Part shown: positions 33,242-44,359 of the stretch, piece after piece | Layout: every line of letters starts with the position of its first letter | How positions within the stretch are numbered: the stretch's first letter is position 1 | Assembly (NCBI RefSeq): GCF_040939455.1 | Contig: NC_134120.1 | Location: 1,418,501 to 1,482,500, forward strand | Direction of reading: 5' to 3' | DNA: 64,000 nucleotides | Source of the DNA: Microcebus murinus | Taxonomy: Eukaryota; Chordata; Mammalia; Primates; Cheirogaleidae | Notes under the pieces: generated by a model | What the model was told of the DNA's origin: nothing | Database searches by the model: none | What the model saw: only the letters and a program-made list of their open reading frames with translations | Made by a program: the position numbers and the translations under genes

Positions 33242-33603
33242 AAATTTCCATATTGTAGGCTGGGCACCGTGGCTCATACTTGTAATCCTAGCACTCTGGG
33301 AGGCCAAGGCAGGTGGATCACTCAAGGTCAGGAGTTCAAAACTAGCCTGAGAAAGATTGAGACCCCCTCTCTACTAAAAATAGAAAGAAATTAATTGGCC
33401 AACTAAAAATTTATAGAAAAAATTAGCTGGGGATGGTGGCCCATGCCTGTAGTCCCAGCTACTCAGGAGGCTGAGGCAGGAGGATCGCTTGAGCCCAGGA
33501 GTTTGAGGTTGCTGTGAGCTAGGCTGACACCATGGCATTCTAGCCCCAGCAACAGAGTGAGGCTCTGTCTCAAAAAAAAAAAAAAGAAAATTTCCATATT
33601 GCA
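33242..33603 (+). mobile_element. Strepsirrhine-type Alu with target-site duplication
   Basis: Full-length plus-strand Alu at 33258-33587, flanked by 16-base target-site duplications AAATTTCCATATTGTA (33242-33257) and AAATTTCCATATTGCA (33588-33603), which differ by one base. The left arm is followed by TTAATTGGCCAACTAAAAAT between the halves, a linker I associate with lemur and galago Alus. The right arm (GGTGGCCCATGCCTGTAGTC, AGGAGGATCGCTTGAGCCCA) ends in a 15-A tail. This linker is a main reason for placing the window in a strepsirrhine. Confidence 0.95.
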
Positions 33604-33949
33604 GATTTGGGGATTTAATTCAACCAAGAAAAGAAGTACTTGCTGCTGCCCAGAATGGGGACAGTGAGATGGGAAAAGAGTCACAGCTAAAAGGACACCT
33701 GATTGCTCTGACATTTTGTTACAAAACAATACTTCCTGTGCTCTGTCTACCTGTCTATGGAGCAATCCAGATGCTAATTACACCCTTCCTATAACCATTT
33801 AACCTGCGTGTAAGTGACAATATTACAATACTTATAGGACTGCACAACACACAAACCAACACGAGGAGGCAAGTTCAAAGCAGAGAATTCAATGGGACTA
33901 GGAGAATGAGACCATGTTAATCTTAGAAACAGAAGGCGTTCGAGAAAGG
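33604..33949. other. Unique intergenic DNA
   Basis: Moderately AT-rich unique sequence without gene or named repeat. Confidence 0.5.
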
Positions 33950-34092
33950 GTGTGACCTTTGGTACACTAATCTTTTTGAAACTCAGTTTTCTTATCTGTG
34001 AAATGGGGATGATGTTATCCAATGTGTAGGTTCATCTTGCGCATTAGATGATTCATTTGTTCATTCAACAGGGACTCACTGAGCACCTACTG
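33950..34092 (+). mobile_element. MIR SINE and ancient LINE-type repeat, split by a MITE
   Basis: TGTGACCTTTGGTACAC, AAACTCAGTTTTCTTATCTG and TGAAATGGGGATGATG follow the MIR core in plus orientation. From about 34048, TTCATTTGTTCATTCAACAG and CACTGAGCACCTACT begin a second ancient mammalian repeat. That repeat appears to resume at 34535 (CATGTCAGGCA) after the 442-bp MITE, so the MITE inserted into it. Confidence 0.7.
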
Positions 34093-34534
34093 CCGTGTTT
34101 CCCCAAAAACAAGACAGTGTCTTACATTTAGTTTTTTTTCCAGAAGACACCCTAGGGCTTATTTTCAGGGCATGTGTTACTTTTTTTAACTATGGTACAA
34201 TCTACACTTACTCAAATATAGTTAAGTCGTCTTCTTCTGGAACATCATCATCGCTCTCCAAACCCCGAACTCCATCCTGAATTTCTTGCAGTTTCCTTTA
34301 GAACCGTTGACCCCTATCTCTCACGTCGAGCACCAGAGCTCTCATGGGGCAGGTGAGAAGGGCTGCTTGTCTTCTTTCCCGCTCCTCAACAAAATGCACG
34401 GGTTGTGCAGACGCCCTGCGTAGCCACGCCCCTCACTAGGGCTCATTTTCGGGGTAGGGCTTCTATTGTGCAAATACTTAGCAATCCTGCTAGGGCTTAT
34501 TTTATGGGTAGGTCTTATTTTCAGGGAAACTCGG
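34093..34534. mobile_element. TA-inserted MITE, copy 1 (pogo/Tc1-mariner type)
   Basis: A 442-bp element with terminal inverted repeats: CCGTGTTTCCCCAAAAACAAG at the left, mirrored by CTTATTTTCAGGGAAACTCGG at the right. It sits at a TG/TA site consistent with a decayed TA duplication. Subterminal CTAGGGCTTATTTT motifs recur. Minus-strand translation of the middle (about 34215-34290) gives a peptide with an acidic end (PEEDDLTIFE then stop), matching the same region of copy 2 at 53102-53541. It is therefore probably an internal-deletion MITE that kept the tail of its parent's transposase. A small deletion relative to copy 2 shifts the frame. The subfamily name was not recognised with confidence. 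Confidence 0.8.
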
Positions 34535-34951
34535 TACATGTCAGGCAATCTTAGAGACCTCAGTTACCCAGCTGTGCAGAAAACCTGACAAGGCAGCTTT
34601 AGGCAGCTTTGAATTTCAGATACTGGCACGACCTGCCTGCAGGGTGCCTGGCAGAGCCAGCGGGAGGACGCAGCAGGTCAGGGGAGCAGCGTGGCTGGGA
34701 GGCCTGGCCCGACAGTTGCAACCCCCCCCCCCCCGGCTGTGAGCGCACACCGTTCTGCAGGGCCTGCACTGAGGACCGAGGGCAGAGTGTCCAGGTCTGC
34801 ATCGCGTGGAGAGACAGACCAGGAAGCGATTCGAATCGTGCTTATTGAATTGCAGCTGACTCTCTAAGTCCTTGCCGTTCACCCAGCCTCTCTGGAAGGA
34901 ATATTTTGTTTCCAGAAATACTTCCATTGAATTTATATCGCTCCCCAATTT
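34535..34951. other. Ancient repeat remnant, unique DNA and poly-C run
   Basis: 34535-34610 looks like the continuation of the ancient repeat interrupted by the MITE (ACCCAGCTGTGCAGAAAACC). Unique GC-rich DNA follows, with a 13-base poly-C run at 34722-34734. The left target-site copy of the next L1 is CTCCCCAATTTT at 34941-34952. Confidence 0.55.
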
Positions 34952-35403
34952 TTTTTATTTTGGCATATTATGGGGGTACAAATTTTAAGGTTTCAAAAAA
35001 TGCCCTTCCCCCCTCCCCCCACAAGTCTGAGTTTCCAGCGTGACCATCCCCCACTCATTATGTTTGTATACACTCGCCCCCCCCTCCTCCCTGCCCAATA
35101 CCCTATTACTGTAGTTCCTATGTGTCTGTCCACTTAGGTGCTGCTCAGTTAATACCAGTTTGCTGGTGAGTGCACGTGGTGCTTGTTTTTCCATTCTTGG
35201 GAAACTTCACCTAGTAGAATGGGCTCCAGCTCTAACCAGGAAAATACAAGAGGTGCTAGATCACCGTTGTTTCTTAGAGCTGAGTAGTACTCCATAGTAT
35301 ACATATACCACGTTTCATTAATCCACTCTTGGATTGATGGGCACTTGGGCTGTTTCCACAGCCTTGCAATTATGAATTGTGCTGCTATAAACATTCGAGT
35401 GCA
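34952..35403 (-). mobile_element. 5'-truncated L1 insertion with target-site duplication
   Basis: Antisense L1. Its 3' end is at the left (TTTATTTTGGCATATTATGG, then TACAAATTTTAAGG). The ORF2 end lies within 35150-35400 (TGAGTAGTACTCCATAGTAT, ATTGATGGGCACTTGGGCTG, CTGCTATAAACATTCGAGTG). Flanking duplications are CTCCCCAATTTT at 34941-34952 and CTCCCCAGTTTT at 35404-35415, with one mismatch. Insertion is about 450 bp, so it is strongly 5'-truncated and non-autonomous. The minus-strand frame at 35149-35490 is the ORF2 C-terminal remnant. Confidence 0.93.
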
Positions 35404-35559
35404 CTCCCCAGTTTTATTGTTGGATTGCTTTCCGTAGGAGAGGCTTCGAGGAACGCTACGTCGGAAGGCCCCGTGCCCGGAAGGAGTCAACTCTGCAGGG
35501 ACCTGGGGCCCTGCTGGGGTCGCTGCCCGGTGTGATGGGGCCTTGCCGCCGCCCGGGCT

Positions 35560-36020
35560 GCGTGCGCGCCTCTCTCTCTAACCACCTGGTAATTGCTGCC
35601 TGCTTAATGGAGGTGATTCATCCACCTGGCGCTCCTGGCTGGCGCCTTAATTAGACAATTCCACGCTGCCGTGTGGGGTCCCTTCCTAGGCCCAGTCTAT
35701 ACTGCGGTTAAGTGATGCCAGCGATAAACATGTTTAAATAGAGTTGCTGCTCTCGGGTTCACTGAGCAGGGACACGTTTTATTTTTGTTAGGACAGAAAA
35801 TGGCGTTAAATTGGTTTATTTATATGGGGTTGTGGCCAGCATGGAATAGACTATAGACTCCTTAGACTGGCCCTACCTTATCGGCCGAGCAGAACCGAGG
35901 AATCTCTAGTCTGATCCGGGGAGCAATGATCTGCAAAATGCTTCCACTATTTTCGTGTTATTTTTCAAATTTCAGACAATTTTTTAAGAAAAAGAGAAAA
36001 ACAAACCCACTAAGTGCTCC
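35560..36020. promoter_or_regulatory. Candidate conserved non-coding element
   Basis: Starts the long transposon-free block. Contains GGTAATTGCTGCCTGCTTAA, GCGCCTTAATTAGACAATTC, GCGATAAACATGTTTAAATA and TTGGTTTATTTATATGGGG, a mix of homeodomain, forkhead-like (AAACA, TAAACA) and MEF2-like words. Repeat-free and non-coding. Confidence 0.48.
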
Positions 36021-36939
36021 TGCAAATTGGAACGGTTCTTTGGCCAAGTCGGCGGGAACAGCCATCTAGTGGTTCACACAAGCACACAACTCCACAAGTG
36101 CACATTCAACAAGAGACTGTGGGATGAATCTGACAGCCGGTTTGGAAGAAGGAATGAGATATGAAACATCAGATCTCATGCTAGAATACAGCACGTATAA
36201 CTTTGGAAATAGCATAGTTTTTAAATGAGGGAAAAAAACCACCACTGAACTAACTGACTTTCTTAAATGACAATTTTTAATCTGGAAACCCACAAAGGCA
36301 AATAGGTATGTTGAGTTACTTGTCCTTACCTGGTGGGGCCCAAACCCCAATAGAACAAAGAATGCCTTGAGGCACCCAGCTGGCCTCTGTCCCGTGACAA
36401 TTCCTGACCACCGTGTCATTGTTTCTAGGCGTTACTTAACACAAATGCCAACCGCAGCAAGTAGGGCTAATTTAGACACTAAAATCAAATACTGTTCTGA
36501 ACAGGGCAGCTTGGTGTACATTTGCAAACATCTCCTAAAATGTCATTACACTGCAGTAGGATTAAAAACATTGAATCCTGCTGTGACCTTTCCACAGAGG
36601 AAGAAAGTTTAACCCTGCAGCAAAATTTATATTGAGAGTTGCCTGTCTCTTAATTTAGAGCTCCCTGTACTCCAGCAAAACGTAGAATTATTTCTCTTAA
36701 TTTTTGTGGCTCCCAAATTAATTACTTTAGGGTAATTTAAAGTGGCACGTTCTGACTCCAAATCATGTGGGCTCAACAACGTCTGACCGCTGCCCCCTGC
36801 ACCCCACCCCACCCTGCACCGCCAGGCCCAGTGTAGGGCAGGGTGTGTGCAGAGAAGCCGGCTGAGGAAGATTCCGCAGCAAGTGGACGAGTAAATTAAT
36901 ATTTAAAATATATGCAGGATGGCTAACCTCCTGTCCCTT
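36021..36939. promoter_or_regulatory. Transposon-free, enhancer-like unique DNA
   Basis: Unique sequence of moderate AT content. The 36640-36770 part (CTCTTAATTTAGAGCTCCC, CCCAAATTAATTACTTTAGG) is the most enhancer-like. The frame at 36066-36419 minus (117 codons) has no family resemblance. No repeat is recognisable over the whole stretch. Confidence 0.38.
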
Positions 36940-37500
36940 GTGGGCGCACAAGCCGACCGGCGACTTTCAGCAATTAGAGGCTCGCCCAGTTCCTGCAAAG
37001 AGGCTGTGTTTACTTGCTTTCCCAAAGCCCAAACAGAGAGCTGAGAGACAGAGAATGTATTGCTGGAGTGAAAACAAATTCGAATCTCCAAAAGGAGAAA
37101 GAAGGGGGAAAAAAAAAAAAAAACAAGACAACAGAAAGCTCCCCAAACAATGGCGTTCCTCGTGACAGCAACTCTCTCTTAACAGCCTCGAGTGTTTAAC
37201 ATATTGAAACAGTTCATCTTCCCTCAATGAACTTTAATAACTCTGCCAGGTAGGGAGCTGCGCTCCATACTTCTTCATGTTGTCTCTCCCTCCACACATC
37301 CATACTGATGCGCGGGCCGCCACCTTCGCGGCTCCGTGCGAGCCCCGCGCGCAGTTATTGCCATCATCAATAACCTGTCCTGCCCTCGCCTCCTCATTGC
37401 TCACCCCGTCCCGGTACCTTCGGCATCTAATAAGAGCTCTTTGCCATGGCCACTGATCAATACGCCCGGGCACCTGTTCCCCTCACCCAACGCGCCCTCC
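36940..37500. promoter_or_regulatory. Candidate conserved non-coding element with palindrome
   Basis: Includes a 16-base A-run near 37110-37125. A CpG-keeping block at 37180-37490 contains a perfect inverted repeat, GTTATTG (37354-37360) and CAATAAC (37368-37374), with a 7-base spacer. CAATAA-type words suit HOX-like or SOX-like binding. A 79-codon minus-strand frame spans 37234-37473. It has no recognisable family, so I treat the region as regulatory. A small exon cannot be excluded from sequence alone. Confidence 0.42.
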
Positions 37501-39880
37501 TGAAGGACCGCGGCAGGGGGCAGATATGATTTTGACGGGATCACGTCAAGGAACAGGAAAACCCATTCGGAAGATGTTCCTTTGGGGCCAGTCTATACAG
37601 ATAGGCAATTTTTACACTTAGGGTTGATCTCATCTTTGCTTGCTCACTCGCCACAGTCCTTAGAAATAAATAGCAACCTTCCTGGGTAGTATAACTAACC
37701 CAGCACTACTTTTTAAAATTATTTTTATGCATATGCCTAAAAATTAATGAACTAGGGAAAACATCTTAATACTATGGTTTTCCTAAAAGGCTAATGATAA
37801 TTTCTTTACTTCTGAATACTAATTTTTGTAGCTCAAATTTGATTTTTAAGCGTTAATATTTTTATGTAAGGATAATAGCTATTTTTTATTTTGCAATTAT
37901 GTTGATAATGTGGATTTCATTTTCTATTAACAGCCTGAGCATCAGCACCAGCACATGCACTAAGTAGCATGACTTCACTCCCAGCATAGACCAGACTGGT
38001 TACCAGATTCACAGGCATGATCACGTATGTTAGAAATAAGACAGTACAAATGTTAATGGCTGAAAACATCACCACTTAGCATGACATTACTAAAGGAAAT
38101 ACCATAGTCAGATGCGCTGTGGTTTCTTCATAAAGTTAACAGATGAGAGCAAGGACAAAGTGAAAAGGCATTTTGGCAGATGCAGGAGTGGAGGTCGCTG
38201 GCATGACGGTGGCAGCAGTTCTAGCCCGGGACCGCACGCCACGATTCCACAGCAAACGCTCAGACACGCAGCTGAAATACTGCCGTGCCTGCAGCACACG
38301 GTTAGGGGCTCCCCGTGTGCACGTTTAACACCGTCATGCACACACGCACCATGCTACCAGTGACATGGTGAAATTTTTGCACATTCCGTTTTTAAACTGG
38401 TATTTGGGACTGTTATAATAGCAAATAGAAAATAGTAATAAAAATGCAAAATGCATATTCATAATAGAGAAATGCCAATGCTATTGGTTATAACTCTTCA
38501 AACTACGTGCTATATATTTGTGGGGGTTTTTCCCCCAATATATTATAGGCATCTTTGCAGAAGGCATTTCTAAACCAAGGGTCTTTCCTGTTGTGCTTTT
38601 TGTTTGGATTTTTAAGAGCATGGTGCATTCCTAGTTTTACGAAGCTTGCAGCGTTTGTTAAATCGAATTTTATTTTCACATTTTTTCAGAACTCTCCTCT
38701 GTGTACGAGGATGAGCTTTAGCCCTGTTCTCTTCTGCACACTGAGGAGGAAACACTCGACAGAGGCTCCGAGAAGCCTCCTGACCCTGAGACCTTAATGG
38801 ATGTGAAGACAATAGACATCGTTGTCTTGATGTGAACCTATGTTTGGAATCCATCGGGCTTAGCTTATTTTGCCACAGATGATTAAAGATAAAAACAAAC
38901 TTTAATTTCTAGAAATGCAAGAAACACAAAGTTAGATTGAGACTCTGGGATTACAAATGTTACAGGGTTAACACTGATGAGAAAAGGATACCAAGGGCAA
39001 TTTAAAAGCTATCCCTATGATATCTAAGCCACACTAATTAATCATATCACTATTATCAGCACATTAAAATGAAATCCTTCCCCTAAGCTTAACTGTCCTC
39101 ATGTACAGTTCTTCATAGCTAAGAAATAAAGATCTTCCCCACCAGGAAAACTGATAAGAAAATCATTGCACTGTGTCCTATTGCGTAGACAGCATATCTG
39201 AGCAGAGTCCAAGCGACAATAAAATGTATCACTACGGGAATCACAGGATTTTGAGCTATGAGTCAATGTCAGTATGAAAAATTCAAAATTCAAATTTTAA
39301 TTCCTATTGCAGAGTATCCTAAATTAAGCAAGGTATTTATATTCTTAGTCTATGGAAGCATCCTTGTTTTAAAATAATATTTCAATTAAAGTTGAGGTTT
39401 TAAGAGCAATTAAATATTTAATTTAGCATAAACTGTATAATACAGATCAAAACACAATAGTTCTTTTTTCTGACAGGGTATGTTTATGTGAAACTTAAAA
39501 TTTTTAAATTTAATCACCTTTCTTGGTTATTGATTTTTTTTCAAATGTGTTTGAGGCACGAGTGTGTGTTTTTACAGTATTTTCCTTGTATATGTATAAA
39601 AGTTAACAGAAAACACAAACTCTGACAACAACTTTAAAGCAATAGTGAAAGGAACACTCCTCTCTGCTCACTGTCTGACTGGAATGCAGCACCCCAGCCT
39701 CTTCTGGTAGAGAACTGTCCCTGCCTGCAGAACTGTCATAAGCTCACATATTTAAACCACTCTGAGGGTCACATAGGGGTCACACCTTCTCTAGCTGTTT
39801 TTGAAGGGATGGAAGAACGCAGCAGAATTCAGAGTTTTAGTTTATAAAAAGCAGGTCATTTCAAAGAGTCACCTGCCTGA
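37501..39880. promoter_or_regulatory. Transposon-free AT-rich block with several enhancer-like segments
   Basis: Over 2.3 kb with no recognised dispersed repeat. Segments at about 37600-37960, 38540-38900 and 39290-39440 are rich in TAAT and ATTA words and look constrained. The part at 38100-38340 is GC-richer. Frames are under 85 codons. The absence of SINEs and LINEs over such length is itself evidence of constraint or exclusion. Confidence 0.38.
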
Positions 39881-40500
39881 CTGAGGACAAAATAAATCCA
39901 TTTTAAAATATTTTGAATAAGCAGCACATATATCTAAGGCAAATCAACCTCTGACAAAAATCCGATCCATCTTGCACAGATTGCACTTAAACAATGCCGC
40001 CCTGATGGCATCCTCGGAGGAGATCGGATTCCTCCACTGCACATCATGTTTTGTCTCATAAATGCCAAACAGGAGCAAAATCAAACCGTGTGAGTTAAAA
40101 GGGATGGATTATAAAATTCTAAATCCTTATGCTTAGAGCATTAAGAAATAGAAGCCAAGAAGACATTGATAGTCTATGGGGAAAGTATGTATTTTTATGA
40201 AGTAAAATCTAAATGACTATGTTAGAATGCCTGACCTAGGAGTCTAACGTGAAAAATAAAATTGCACTCTTTTAGCATTCTTTGCTAACCCCATATGGCA
40301 ACAATAAAATTGACATGAATAATGACTTTGATCTTCTATAGCATTATTTGTGCTTGCAGCATTAAGAAAACTCCTGCAAACATTCAAACAGTGGCCTTAA
40401 AAATAAACAACTTAATGGATAGTCATCCTTTAAAAAAGATGATTTCTCGCTTTCTGAGAAGTTTCCATGTAAATACATAATGAAGTTACTATGGAGTCTA
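39881..40500. promoter_or_regulatory. Candidate conserved non-coding element
   Basis: Repeat-free text such as GATTGCACTTAAACAATGCC near 39979 and CATCATGTTTTGTCTCATAA near 40043. SOX-like AACAAT words occur several times. No frame above 76 codons. Confidence 0.4.
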
Positions 40501-42199
40501 TGCTCTTCAAGGCGCACTGACAATGTCTACCCCAAAGCCCGTTAGTTTCGCAGGATTTGGGTTACAGAATATGTTTTGACACACGATAAACTTGCTGGAC
40601 ATACTGTACTGGGCACCGTCGGTGAGGAAAGAGAAAATGGATGTAAGAAGTGCCGGATCTCGCAGGGGTGCGAGCCCCCCGCTCGCCAAGGCTGAGGCAG
40701 AGCCCGTCCTCCACGGCAGGCTCCCCGGGAGCCGCACGGGATCTCAAGAGCGGTGTGACCTCGGAACTGTAATAACTTCACATTCAGGACGACACGTTAT
40801 AAAAATGCTCCCACTCTACTCGGCCAGTATTTGACACTGATTCTTCCTTTTGGACTTTGGAAATCATTTTCCTTTCTTCAGCAACTCTCCAAAATAATTC
40901 TCACTGACTGCAGTGACACCTACTGCCAGCACAACTGTGCTACCTGGGGTCTGAGACAGAACGCAAAGTCTCAGCCGGGGTGTAGGAAGAGGGACTGATG
41001 ATTACCATTTTGTGGTGCCATCCCTAACAAAAGCCAGCGCTTGTTCCTGGGCCAGTTCAGAAACAGGCAGTCCGAGCCTCTGCCCTTCCAAGTCCTTGCA
41101 TCTGCGCCCCTGCACCGAGGCGGCCAGGGTGGAGGGTGAGTGCGGAGGCTGCGGCCTCTATTTTCCTCCTGCCTTCCGTGTTCCCAGACCGACCCCCTGC
41201 AACAAAGCATCTAGAAAGAGCCCAGCTACGCCTCGGTATAAACCACGACCTGATTAACAAAATAATTATTCCAACTGCCACCGCCTTCTGCATGAAGAGC
41301 TTTTTTTTTTTTTTTAACAAAACAATGTTAATTTTCTCTTAGAACATCTGCGACCCATTCATATAACTGCTCAATTAAGACAATATTATTTTATATCACG
41401 ATCTTTGTTACCTTCCCAACCTTAAGAAAAGCCAGGAAATACTGAAATCTAAGACCAGAGTCCTCAATTATCCATGTGAATTCTGCCCTTGCCAATATGC
41501 AGGAGCATTTTCAGAGCCATCATTTTTCTCCTTTTGAGATTCAAAGTAACATCAAAAGCATAAGGATAAGTTTTAAAACAGCTAGCATTTTTAAGGGGTG
41601 ATGCTATAAATTCATGCCGTACAGCCACGGCCATCTCCCAGGTTGTTTTCCTAGGATGTTAGGCTCCTCCATTCTCTTCTCCCAGCTTTCAGGATGCTGG
41701 TGGTCTCAATTCCAATAGCCACTGAAAAATAATTCAGTGTTAGGGAGAACAACTCTTTTTCTATATTGTGTATCTTAAAGGAATCAAAATCACTTTCTTA
41801 AAAGGGAGAGGAGATTTCATTTTTAATATTACCATTGGAATAAGCCATGAGCTCTTTCTCTTTCTCATTTTGGAGAGAAAAATCACAATGTGGGAATATT
41901 CAAATTCAAACTAGTTTTCTGCTGTATGTTCAAAAGCTTACACATATACAAATGTATTTTATGTGTATAGCATAAACTCGGCATGTATAATTCTAGGATA
42001 AATAAAGCGGGAGCACTAAACATAATTTAAACAAGTAATAAGAACTTCATTTTCCCTACACAGCACATACAATTGCAGCCCTGACAAAGCTCATCATTGC
42101 TGTCTCAGAATAATATGACTTAGTTTTGAATTGCGGTCCTTAAAATCTGACAATAGAAAAAACAAGTGCAAAGCATCCATTAACACAATCACAAAAGTT
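40501..42199. other. Unique intergenic DNA within the transposon-free block
   Basis: GC-richer from 40640 to 40740 and 41040 to 41220, AT-rich elsewhere, with a 15-base T-run near 41302-41316. No gene and no named repeat. Frames up to 87 codons are unremarkable. Confidence 0.5.
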
Positions 42200-42839
42200 A
42201 AGAAGAAGAAGTTGCTCTCAGAGAACCAATTATTGTTTGTTACTCTATAGTGCCACCACATGGAGTGATATTTGAATATAATTCAACTGTTTCAGACTCA
42301 GGAAGCTGTCTGTAAATAATACTTTGCATACTTCAGGAAGACAGCACAGAGAGATATCTAATCTCCTCTCTAGCGTGTGAAGTTCAAAATGTTTCCTTGT
42401 GAAAACAGAGATGTCCCATTTCTAAGAGCACGAATGCACCGTAGTAAAAACCAAACAGCCAAACTGCTTTATTCCATCAATAAAAAAAGAACCATTTGGT
42501 AAAAGGATGCATTACACATTTTCTATTTAAATCAGTTTATAAGAAGCAGATGTTAAGCTTTCCTTGGCAAGAAAAAAAGAGGGAGTTATAAATGAATTAA
42601 ACTGATTTTTCAGTAGATCTCTCACACTGTCTTAGTTCTCAATGCATTTGTGTTTTTAGTAATATTCTAAATGAACATGTACGTTATTATTGTGAATGCT
42701 TTTAGCAAACATTCTTTAAAATATCAGATGCCAGGTTAGGAATATACACCAAATCAAATGCCAGTTTGAAAACGTAAACCCACGCAGGTCTCAAATCACA
42801 TTAACCAGAGAATCTTCAGAATAAAAATCACCCCACAAG
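42200..42839. promoter_or_regulatory. Possible conserved non-coding element
   Basis: AT-rich, repeat-free text with GAACCAATTATTGTTTGTTA near 42223 (SOX and homeodomain-like) and GTCAAATGCC-like repeats near 42725-42770. No coding frame. Confidence 0.33.
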
Positions 42840-43920
42840 AGCATCTATGGGAAACGCAGCCCGGGCTCAAACGCTAGGCTCTAATAAAGCGTCTGCGATT
42901 TCAGATTTCATGATCTCTGTCAAGTGGCTGTAAAGTATAAATTGCAATTCAAGCAAGTCTGAGAGCATTTTCTTTTCACAAAAAGGAAGTCGGTATAAAT
43001 TGTGATGACGTTTACCACCCAAGCCTCCGCCAGGAAGTGATCGGCTTTCAGACACACGCCACCCCCCATCCAGCCCCCTCACGGTTCACCACGGCGAAGG
43101 TGTTTTCCATGGTAATTGTCTTTAAAGAGGCTTTAATTAAATGCTCGACCTGGACGGTCTCACCAGAGGCTTTCATGCTCAAACATTTCTAAAGCGCAGG
43201 GCTCAGGAGCTGGCAGCACAGCCTGGGTGTCAGACTGCCGCCGCCTCTCCACGGTTCCACTGAACTCACTCCTAACGATCCGCCCTCAGTTACCTAACTT
43301 CAACACTATTTTTTCCTTAGACTGCATTAATGAATCCAATAAATAAAGCATTGTATCACCCATCCAGCATGGACATTAATTTTAGAACAAAACATTAATC
43401 AATTTAAATTTATGTACTAATGCAGACACAATCAATTTCAACTTCTTATGACAATTAGCAAAGCTTTTGCTACATCCCTAAAACACACTGACCCATCAAT
43501 TACGGTTTGCATCAAAGTGATGCTAATGACACCTCCTTAGTCCTTAGGCTGTCAGCAACCCACCTGATTGGTCAACCCGAATGCAGCAAATCAATTAATA
43601 TAAATTATACATGCACGAAAAGATGGGTTAATATCATAAGTTAATTTAATTAATTGTGTTTGATTAAATGAGGTACTTTCATTAGCCCACTTAGCCATGA
43701 ACCATATATACATCATCATAATCCTTTTACAAGCTCAGCCGCCCAGACAGACCTGACATCAAGAGCATATTCAAATTACCAGCCTCAGCCATGCAAACCT
43801 CCCTGCATAATTAACAACTAAACGAGCTGCAGTCACTTAAGCTGAAAAGAAAACTGTTCACATCAACCTCTCTGATACTGTTTAAATTGAAGATGTCATG
43901 GGTAAAACAAAGGTGAGCAG
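42840..43920. promoter_or_regulatory. Strongest candidate conserved non-coding cluster
   Basis: About 1 kb of repeat-free sequence packed with TTAATTAA-type and related words: GGCTTTAATTAAATGC near 43129, ATCAATTAATATAAATTATA near 43589, and GTTAATTTAATTAATTGTG near 43641 followed by GATTAAATGAGG. Further words are GCATAATTAACAAC near 43805 and TCACTTAAGC near 43833. No coding frame over 71 codons. This density and the lack of repeats are what I would expect of a deeply conserved developmental enhancer, but alignment is needed. Confidence 0.55.
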
Positions 43921-44359
43921 ACAATGGTAATTAAAAATTAAAGAGAACAAGGGGGGTTCTCAGCTAATGGAAGCCGAGTGGAAAGAGGCCGAGGCCCTGG
44001 TCCCTCAGACACAGAGCGTGCGGGGATGGGGTCACTCTGAGCTGCACCCTCTCTCGGCCCATCCTGTCTTCTGGGGAGTCGTAGAACGTGGGACTTCACG
44101 TGGGTCATGGAATTGGGATGAAGCCCTAAGCCACTGGATCAGGAGCAAATGGAATAGTGACACGGCGCTGCTTTGTCATTACCCCACAGCGAACATCGCC
44201 GGGGTGGTGTCCTGCCCGACTCACTGAGGGCTGCACGCTTGCCGCGGCCTCGGGTACCAAACTGCATCCAGCACAGGAGCCTCACCCAGCTCCCAGCCAA
44301 GGAAATGGATTTTCTTCCCGACGGCACGGCCGAGCCTCGGCGTAAAATATAGGGATGTC
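43921..44359. other. Unique GC-rich intergenic DNA
   Basis: GC-rich insert between two enhancer-like segments, with no repeat or gene recognised. Confidence 0.45.

Noticed and set aside
37234..37473. Minus-strand frame of 79 codons in a conserved-looking block, possible exon
   Set aside because: No recognised family and no neighbouring exon. Open length is unremarkable for its GC content. It is kept only as something to test by codon-substitution scoring.
3807..43840. Repeated CACTTAA/TTAAGTG (NK2-type) words at 3807, 23694, 35708, 39984 and 43834
   Set aside because: A 7-mer is expected about eight times on two strands in 64 kb by chance, so the number seen is not an enrichment.
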